Under the pieces are notes generated by a model that was given only the letters and a program-made list of their open reading frames with translations, ran no database searches and was not told the origin of the DNA. A stretch of 38,128 nt of DNA, taken from the NCBI GenBank assembly GCA_905221605.1, contig CAJNDS010000616.1, forward strand, positions 65,001-103,128. The letters are read 5' to 3'. Made by a program: the position numbers and the translations under genes. Shown here piece after piece: positions 33,101 through 38,128 of this stretch (within the stretch, counting starts at the first letter, position 1; each line of letters begins with the position of its first letter). This stretch comes from Symbiodinium natans. Its lineage: Eukaryota; Sar; Dinophyceae; Suessiales; Symbiodiniaceae.

Positions 33101-35058
33101 TTGAGCTTGGAGTATAACCAGCTAAACAAGGTAGACTCAGCGGGCCATGCTTCGGGACTGAAACCGTTCAAACAAAACTCAACCTTTTCTCTAAAGGCTT
33201 GCAGTTGTTGTTGGCTGAAGCCTTCGAGCTGGATGGCTAAGAGTGTCTGCTGGGAGACTGTCGCCCCCCTGATCCGGTCTACCCGAAACCTTCGGCTGAG
33301 CATTGCCAACAGCGCACGCCCGGAAGGCTGCACGCCTAACGCATGTGCTCGCTCGGTGAACGCCTGGGCAGCGACTCCGTAGTCTCCCTTGAGGTGTTTT
33401 GGATCTGTAAGCTGTGCAGCCAGGAATGCATCAAGGCGGGGAAGGCCGTCAGACGTGACCTGCAGATTGCGCATCTGTCGGTCTCCTATGGCTGGATCAA
33501 GGGCGACCTGGAGCCATCTCAGTATCCTGGCGTTCCCACTCTTGTCTATGCTGCTGAACGATGTCAAAACGCCGTTCCTCCATGCTCGATATCCCGCGGC
33601 TGTCGAAGGAAGTGCAGGGATTTTCAGGTCTCGAAGATCTTTGTTGTGGTAAGTATCCTGCTCATAGTCTACTTCTTCTTCCCCCGGTGCATCGGTGACA
33701 TCAATGATGGGGTCATCTTCCCTCTCCTCTTCCTCCTCACCTTCCTCGTGTTCGGACCCGATGTCGTAGTGCATCGGAGGGTCTGGGGGATGCACGACTG
33801 AAGGAGGTTTGGGAGTGGAGAAGACGTTGAAGGGATTGTCACTCGAAGAACCCTTCTTGGATCTAGACGGAGCCGGCAAACCAACACCGGTGAAAACTGG
33901 CAACCTGGGTGCGCAGAAGCATCCAAACCGATTTGGAACAGGCGCAGCAGCCACACCAGCAGATCTTTGACCTTGAGTCGCTGAGACCTTTGGACTCTTA
34001 TGCTTAGGGGAGGGTGTCCCGTTTCGGAGCCCCGAACCTTTCGCTTTGCTTTTAGGCTTGGATGCTTTGGGACTGACGATTTCTCGCAACTCCTTCATTG
34101 TCTCACCAACACTTGCAGCCAAGGCCTTGAGGGCTTCACTGATCTCCGTGCCATTTTGGTCCTGAGCCCTTGAGGCCTGCGACACTCGCTCTGCGTGAAG
34201 GTGGGACGTGTCGGCTTGGGACTGTTGTTGAGCTTTGATGCTTTGCATCTCAGCTTGGATCATCGCAATCCGCTGCATCATTTCTTCCTGCTGCTCCTCA
34301 AGCTCACGATTCCTAGCCTGAAGTGAGGCAATGGTTTCGTTTGCTTGTGCAAGATGCTGACCGGCTTGTTCTGAAACACTCTGGACCTGTCTCTCAGCTT
34401 CAGCCCTAACGCGCTCTGCATACTCTTGTGCGTGCTGCATGGCTTCATGTTGAGCAGAAGTGACAGCGCTCTGAACATATGCCTGAGCCTCACTCTTTGC
34501 AACCTGCACGTATGCCTGAGCTTCATGCTGAACGTTCTGGGCAAACACCTGAGCGTCCTGTTGAATGTTTTGTGCTTGCGCTTGTGCCAGCTGTGCAGCA
34601 GCAACGGCCTGAGAATGTGTTCGGGAATCAACCCCATGAAGATGCAATTCCTGACGACTCTGATGCAGGTGCAACTCTGGGGCAATGCGCTGAACATGCT
34701 GATGCAAGTGCACATCCGGGGTGGTTGTCCCATCGCCCGGTGCAAGCGAAACAGGTTGACTTGCTGGTGCAGGACTTGCAACTTCACATGCATAAGCAGG
34801 CGGAGGCAACAAAGCTTGCATCCTAGAGGAGGAAGAGCGATTTCGGGAACTAGCTAAGGCATAGGGTTGAGAGGACCTTCCCCTTCCGGTTGAAACGGCT
34901 CTTACGGGAGTGGAATCACTACTGCTCTCTCCTACCCTTGCTTCTTGTGCCCTTACAGCACTGAGTGCCCGCGCCTGTTGTGTAGGCGGCGTGCTGGAAG
35001 TGGACACCTGGAGCGAGGAATCAGTAGTTTCGGGACTCATCGCCATGGTGCCAGGCAA
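29635..35058 (-). CDS. Gag-protease-integrase polyprotein with methyltransferase-like domain (1807 aa)
   Basis: The ATG at 35058 lies 47 nt after the stop of the upstream ORF. Domains in order: a Ser/Pro-rich start; a His-rich segment with repeated LHLH (residues about 113-140); a long Ala/Gln/Glu coiled coil (about 148-281); a basic linker; an acidic stretch (about 430-465); a Gag-like helical region (about 475-715); a Lys/Gly/Pro-rich basic tract; and a CCCH zinc finger (C-x7-C-x5-C-x3-H, about 801-820) where copia Gag usually has a CCHC knuckle. Next come an aspartic protease with WIADSGAGRSL (about 921-931), an integrase with a compact H-x4-H...CEIC zinc site (about 1211-1226) and acidic residues in ATDYII, ADDAKE and NAQLERE, a Pro-rich integrase tail, and the start of the methyltransferase-like domain (about 1640-1807). 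It ends at TAG, and the frame continues beyond. Gag boundaries are estimates; protease and integrase are clear. Confidence 0.92.
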   Translation of the reverse strand: MPGTMAMSPETTDSSLQVSTSSTPPTQQARALSAVRAQEARVGESSSDSTPVRAVSTGRGRSSQPYALASSRNRSSSSRMQALLPPPAYACEVASPAPASQPVSLAPGDGTTTPDVHLHQHVQRIAPELHLHQSRQELHLHGVDSRTHSQAVAAAQLAQAQAQNIQQDAQVFAQNVQHEAQAYVQVAKSEAQAYVQSAVTSAQHEAMQHAQEYAERVRAEAERQVQSVSEQAGQHLAQANETIASLQARNRELEEQQEEMMQRIAMIQAEMQSIKAQQQSQADTSHLHAERVSQASRAQDQNGTEISEALKALAASVGETMKELREIVSPKASKPKSKAKGSGLRNGTPSPKHKSPKVSATQGQRSAGVAAAPVPNRFGCFCAPRLPVFTGVGLPAPSRSKKGSSSDNPFNVFSTPKPPSVVHPPDPPMHYDIGSEHEEGEEEEEREDDPIIDVTDAPGEEEVDYEQDTYHNKDLRDLKIPALPSTAAGYRAWRNGVLTSFSSIDKSGNARILRWLQVALDPAIGDRQMRNLQVTSDGLPRLDAFLAAQLTDPKHLKGDYGVAAQAFTERAHALGVQPSGRALLAMLSRRFRVDRIRGATVSQQTLLAIQLEGFSQQQLQAFREKVEFCLNGFSPEAWPAESTLFSWLYSKLKHCRLLSRAVDKIKDSNPGSNKRTFAWLWSQLVELLDELREEANEESIRDTLIKPKAKAAPAPKKEERSRDKPDKPTPANPAPPAKTKGSGKDGKDKDGKGKGGKGSGKGADSQKTPNKPKAKSGGKGQGSKAEGKAPSKGNAPKATVPCLFFPKGTCNRGENCPFSHETSPGNKAPGSKTTGASATAKSSAAAVALLLPTTARGASVDGSSTPSKTTFWKRSGLSRFFQFVSGWFTVFSNICAPACPATVTPLLVASQHQHPQQGWFYHEWIADSGAGRSLESREALNEQGIPEDAYAHMAEQAPTVSFSTGNGVVDSGLMLGFEGSILGNNSAYLLDNCPSVKSLGELVETKSMPFVWLPGKLPMFLSSVEHVQVIEESAICADRVEGNVPIFREQVRFVSPSTVAMPGFMSDARKAKPLARTTIEPSRHTTYRPSPHITEESTLLELLQDPGVPSKTASGSRDPPPDSDDELKSRAKSSSARKPKAKPSPKDKVKGAKAPKPAEAAKAPEPPAPVEPEVPPPPLPPPAIPPGSGSDSGEDVTSERQKQLIKEASSMAHKLTHIPKNPYCEICQRSRMYRQRVTKKRAEPLEDRGDLPPAEQFGERIATDYIIPSKREHAVHVIRDEYSGALRAFVCARTAERAAQNLLTFVGARYKHLPNVLCKADDAKELIAAVSQIGWVHEATLENRFPHNAQLEREIRTLEESTRAVHLAAGFHVVPDLWHVSVQFAAQTLTVVPWQGKDKSRFEVATGSPFEGPRLPLGQLVHYRIHDPSRRHKFEATTAPGLFAGWRFEHGFVYRDVIWVLDYEAVKSKSIGYRDMIPVPYAEVHVPETETFPLKAAADLALREFQDPKLEAITALDIPFSSLSPADPPRRRAEYITLERILKFGATPGCKACTFDSVKHSPKCRARFDALIKADRIALTSKPPEPVPPAELPEGVGLHPSSEPAVEGLVAKVELGVTQVFVDANRERVRQRKVQTLIGKDVLFEYACGDSSELSQAASEIGINSIRLCRSMIDLSNEEHVKQVQGQVEASPGCDVRLSLPCTEFSPWQNMNVHRHGAKYEKGLRNRQEKSKLMFLYARKVLATAIANHGRIAVEWPKGSGWWDLPEWKEFQDEHGLHKVSFDGCMAGVKGREHPIRKPWSVATNDL

Positions 35059-35105
35059 TAGAAACCCCAGGTTCCCCTGAAGGTCAGCAGCTCTCTTTTA
35101 GCGTT

Positions 35106-36005
35106 TTACAGGGACCGCAGCCACAACAACACAGTGGGCACGAGATCAGTCAGCCACGTATTCGGCGATACCAAAATACCGTGAACACCATACGCCTCGA
35201 CGTCCCGCACGATGTCTGATCTGTCATCCAAATGACACGCAAAGTGATCCGACCGCCGGTCCATCAAACGCTTAATGAAGGCTCCTTTTCCAGGACGGCC
35301 CGTTGGAGAGCTAGTGATGTAGACTGGCACGCCCGGAAGCTCCGAAGCCATCGACTGACGCGTTTCTTTGGCCCGTTCTGTCCCAGAGTAACTCGTGCAA
35401 ATAAACTTCAGCTTCACGTGGCTCGGACGCTCTGCGTTCAAACGGTCCAAAAAATCTCGGCTGTCCTGAAAGTGGATGTTGAGCACCCCGCTGAAATCCA
35501 ATGAAATCAGGACAGGGATGTCCTCACGCACTTCGACCACTTCCAAAGGTGCAACACGCGGCGCGGCAGAAGAAGAAGATGAGAGCGCCTGATTATGCTC
35601 TCTCCACTCTTCAGTAGTCCACCGGTTTATGGCTTCTCTATCTGAGTGTTGTCCCAATTCAACCTGTTCCCTGAACGAATCCGCTATGGTTGGATACTCT
35701 CTTTCGTCCAACTCCCAGTCCTGCGGTGGTCTGGACTCGGGCCGGGCCTTTGCTTTGGGACGATACACAAGAAGATCTGCTGCAGCCTCCGGTGCACGTG
35801 ACGGACCTGGTGTTCCGGGCAAGGTACTTGCCTTGGGAGGAACCGGGGTTCTATTACCCTTATGTTTAGGTCGTGCCCTAGGAGGTGCAGGGGTTCGATC
35901 ACCCTTATGTTTCGGTCGCGGTCTAGGAGGTACCGGAGTTTGGTCAGAACCCTCAACCAAGGAACGAGGCGGAGATCTGGAACGCACTGCGAAAAATCGT
36001 TCCAA
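35106..36005 (-). CDS. Retrotransposon accessory ORF with HAD-like phosphatase domain (299 aa)
   Basis: First ORF of the element, in a different frame from gag-pol and 47 nt upstream of it. The N-terminal third is basic and disordered, with about 2.5 copies of a 15-residue repeat (TPVPPRPRPKHKG). The C-terminal half resembles the haloacid-dehalogenase fold: motif I ISLDFSGVLN (about 166-175), motif II at CTSYSG (about 202-207), motif III Lys in GKGAFIKR (about 239-246), and motif IV HLDDRSD (about 257-263), followed by GVHGILV. The nucleophile Asp and the metal-binding Asp pair are present. The second Asp of the usual DxD is Ser, so phosphatase chemistry may be altered or lost. HAD proteins are usually hydrolases acting on phosphate esters, including nucleotides and nucleic-acid ends. 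An ORF of this kind is not part of the standard copia gene set. Family call by motif; substrate unknown. Confidence 0.75.
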   Translation of the reverse strand: MERFFAVRSRSPPRSLVEGSDQTPVPPRPRPKHKGDRTPAPPRARPKHKGNRTPVPPKASTLPGTPGPSRAPEAAADLLVYRPKAKARPESRPPQDWELDEREYPTIADSFREQVELGQHSDREAINRWTTEEWREHNQALSSSSSAAPRVAPLEVVEVREDIPVLISLDFSGVLNIHFQDSRDFLDRLNAERPSHVKLKFICTSYSGTERAKETRQSMASELPGVPVYITSSPTGRPGKGAFIKRLMDRRSDHFACHLDDRSDIVRDVEAYGVHGILVSPNTWLTDLVPTVLLWLRSL

Positions 36006-37172
36006 CCCATGGTACCAGAGACAATTGCACAGCCTGATTCGGGCGGCGACCCCTCTAAGCCTAATTCGGGCGGCGACCCCAACCAGCCTAGAAAGTGGCC
36101 AGAAGAATGTGTGCAGAGTGCCTGAGCTTGACTACCTTGCCGGGATTCCTCAGATGGGATATTGGGGCAATGCAGGTCTTTCAACTAACGACACGCACTC
36201 AACCGGCTGTCTGAGCCAATGCACACGGATGAGAGTGGGGAAGACCCGCGACTCTCTTTGCTTTGACCCTGAAACCTCTTAGGGATTGGGACTTTGTCCG
36301 ATGTTGCGTTCACAGTGCGTGGTCAAGCCGACGGCACTGTGGGTTTGCTGTTGGCGGAGTGATGGGCTTAGTCTCAACCCGAAGGGAGACCACAAACCAC
36401 GCGAAGATCGAAGTCTGAACTGAACCTGCTGTTTGGGCAGTTCGAGGCGAAGCACACGGTGATGCAGTGATGCTTCGTCAGACGCCTAGGGTACCCACAA
36501 GGCCTAGCCTCCCTAAACCGTGCAGGGGTTCACAGGAGAGGGTACAAAGGCAAGATGTTCAGGAATGTTTGAAGTGAAGTCCGAAAGTCAGAACCAACCA
36601 GGGCAAGAGGGGCGAGCACCTCGACACCGCAGCGGAGATGCGCAGCCACACGATGTACCTGGATGTCACGGAAAGTATTGAGGCAATCTAGGGACCCACC
36701 TATCGTCGGCGTACGTTAAAGCACGGACAAGGACCCTAAGCTGCCAGTCAAACGATACCTCTCTGTAGTGATTAGCAAGAAGATTACTCACGAACCTTCT
36801 CCACCAATTTAGCGGATGAGCAATCAACAAACGCGTGATGCGTTTCTCACGCAAGGCCTTAATGAAATGAACCCAAATGTGGAGGTGTGTTGCGTAATGC
36901 TCTTCCGGCTCAGTGCTTTGCATGCACGATCGAAGATTTCGAGATATGGAATGCCACGTGGAAAGCCCAACGGTGGCTTGCAGGTGAAGTGAATGCAATT
37001 GCTGAGCCTGGCTCTGGCTCGACACAATGCTGGATGTGAAGTATGAATGAGGCAGGGCCAGCGGCTCCTGTCGCGCAATTTCAAGCACACTCTCAAGGCA
37101 GGTGTGCGGTTATGGAGGGGGCACTATGGCGGCGCGCGGCTTTGCCTACGTTCCTACCAAAGTGACCACGTA
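36006..37172 (-). other. Long 5' leader of the retrotransposon
   Basis: About 1.2 kb between the 5' LTR and the first ORF. It has several small open frames, the largest 140 codons at 36666-37088 (minus), with no recognisable domain. Two tandem 27-bp units (36031-36057 and 36058-36084, each starting AGCCTRATTCGGGCGGCGAC on the plus strand) lie just upstream of the ORF start. Length and position fit a packaging or translation-control leader, but no specific element is recognised. Confidence 0.5.
36031..36084. repeat. 27-bp tandem duplication in the leader
   Basis: Two adjacent 27-bp units that differ at a few positions (G/A at the sixth base, and the last bases). Confidence 0.9.
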
Positions 37173-37190
37173 GCTTGAGGCTGTTAACCA
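37173..37190 (-). promoter_or_regulatory. Candidate primer-binding site
   Basis: On the element's strand, TGGTTAACAGCCTCAAGC begins with the TGG that pairs with a tRNA 3' CCA, right at the LTR/leader junction and overlapping the LTR end by two bases. The matching tRNA is not identified, and the pairing length is unknown. Confidence 0.35.
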
Positions 37191-37341
37191 GTTAAGTACA
37201 ACAAAGGTACTTAAGACAAGGAAAGACGCACAACGGGCACGCCTATTTTCCTTGAGCCAAAATACAATCAGTCATCCGAATCTGCTCTCCTAACCCTACT
37301 TGGTATGTACAGCTAAACGGTGGTTTGGGGCCAGTTTAGTT
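37189..37341 (-). repeat. 5' LTR (153 bp)
   Basis: Identical to 26937-27089. It should hold the element's promoter and transcription start. No TATA box is obvious, which is normal for dinoflagellates. Confidence 0.93.
37251..37263 (-). promoter_or_regulatory. Spliced-leader-like 13-mer in the 5' LTR
   Basis: Same ATTTTGGCTCAAG match as in the 3' LTR. In the 5' LTR it lies near the middle, where the transcript's 5' end could fall. Confidence 0.6.
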
Positions 37342-37779
<438 letters not shown>

Positions 37780-37879
37780 AGGAGAGTACATATAGTTGAC
37801 GGTGTGTTTTTCCGTACTTCATGTGCTTAAACGCATGTGCTTTTGCTACTTTTGACGATTTCTGTGGAGGGCGGCGATT

Positions 37880-38128
37880 TTTTTTTGCTGGGGATGGTTT
37901 CGATTTCAGGGTTTCGGCTCCAGATTTGGGTTTGCATTCTTTTTTTGGTGGATTTGGGCTTGCACTTTTGTTTGGGGGGGGAAGGGTTTTAGGGTTTAGG
38001 GTTTAGGGTTTAAGGATTTGGGCCTGCACTTTTTTTTTGGGGGGGAGGGTTTCGAGATCAGGGTTTAAGGTTTGGGGATTTGGGCTTGCACTCTTTTTTG
38101 GGGGGGAGGGATCAGGGTTTAGGGGGGG
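37880..38128 (+). repeat. Tandem 62-64 bp unit containing telomere-like motifs
   Basis: The unit GATTTGGGCTTGCACTTTTT plus a G run and GGGTTT motifs starts at 37951, 38015 and 38077, with a diverged start at 37923. TTTAGGG units lie at 37989-38012. It continues past the window edge. Confidence 0.8.

Larger units (their letters stand above)
26937..37341 (-). mobile_element. Complete Ty1/copia-type LTR retrotransposon, 10,405 bp
   Basis: Two identical 153-bp direct repeats bound the element. Reading on the minus strand it has: 5' LTR, candidate tRNA-primer site, long leader, HAD-like ORF, Gag with CCCH finger, aspartic protease, integrase, methyltransferase-like domain, reverse transcriptase, RNase H, oxygenase-like domain, polypurine tract and 3' LTR. 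Integrase before reverse transcriptase is the copia order. Identical LTRs mean recent insertion or recent LTR conversion. The only obvious lesion is one in-frame TAG. It has split a (TAC)n microsatellite. Confidence 0.95.

Noticed and set aside
32348-33382. 344-codon plus-strand frame
   Set aside because: Antisense of the Gag region; its composition mirrors the gag codons, and it has no domain or start context of its own.
36666-37088. 140-codon minus frame in the retrotransposon leader
   Set aside because: No recognisable domain, and it overlaps another frame of similar quality. It is mentioned under the leader but not called as a gene.
37980-38128. True chromosome end at the right edge
   Set aside because: TTTAGGG units are few and imperfect and are mixed with a longer tandem unit, unlike a terminal telomere.

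Overview
The window looks like nuclear DNA of a dinoflagellate, most likely a Symbiodinium-type alga. Plant-type telomere repeats (TTTAGGG/CCCTAAA) are scattered through it in exact and decayed form. Protein-coding exons are sparse and interrupted by introns. A large Ty1/copia-type retrotransposon carries, inside both LTRs, a 13-base match to the 3' end of the dinoflagellate trans-spliced leader. No bacterial-style operons, rRNA or convincing tRNA genes are visible.

Layout. Positions 1-900 hold TPR-like exons on the minus strand, part of a gene running off the left edge. About 7409-7963 (minus) holds two exons that join across a GT-AG intron into the end of a cold-shock-domain-like protein with a Gly/Cys/Met-rich tail. 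The rest of the first 24.6 kb is mostly non-coding: degenerate telomere-like DNA, microsatellites ((GA)n, (TA)n/(TG)n, (GTAGGT)n), interstitial telomere arrays (about 12.9 kb and 14.9 kb), diverged dispersed duplications (4.8-5.4 kb with 6.65-7.4 kb), and a recent tandem duplication of about 1.2 kb (19.7-20.9 kb and 21.0-22.1 kb). From 24.9 to 26.9 kb there are long (TAC)n tracts, a stem-loop repeat family and a run of 30 G.

The centrepiece is an apparently complete 10,405-bp LTR retrotransposon on the minus strand (26937-37341). Its two 153-bp LTRs are identical, and it sits inside a (TAC)n microsatellite with a TACTA direct repeat at both ends. In transcription order it has the 5' LTR, a candidate primer-binding site, a 1.2-kb leader, a separate 299-aa ORF with a HAD-phosphatase-like domain, and then one long gag-pol frame. 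That frame contains a His-rich and coiled-coil Gag, a CCCH zinc finger, an aspartic protease (DSG), an integrase, a domain resembling a SAM-dependent cytosine methyltransferase, a single in-frame TAG, a copia reverse transcriptase (YVDD), RNase H, and a C-terminal domain with the H-x-D...H...R pattern of 2-oxoglutarate/Fe(II) oxygenases. A polypurine tract and the 3' LTR follow.

The most interesting feature is this cargo: a methyltransferase-like and an oxygenase-like module in one polyprotein, plus a HAD-like ORF. It suggests, as inference only, that the element modifies or processes nucleic acid in a host lineage known for 5-hydroxymethyluracil-rich DNA. The in-frame TAG, lying inside the methyltransferase-like region, and the spliced-leader-like sequence in the LTR are the next points to check.
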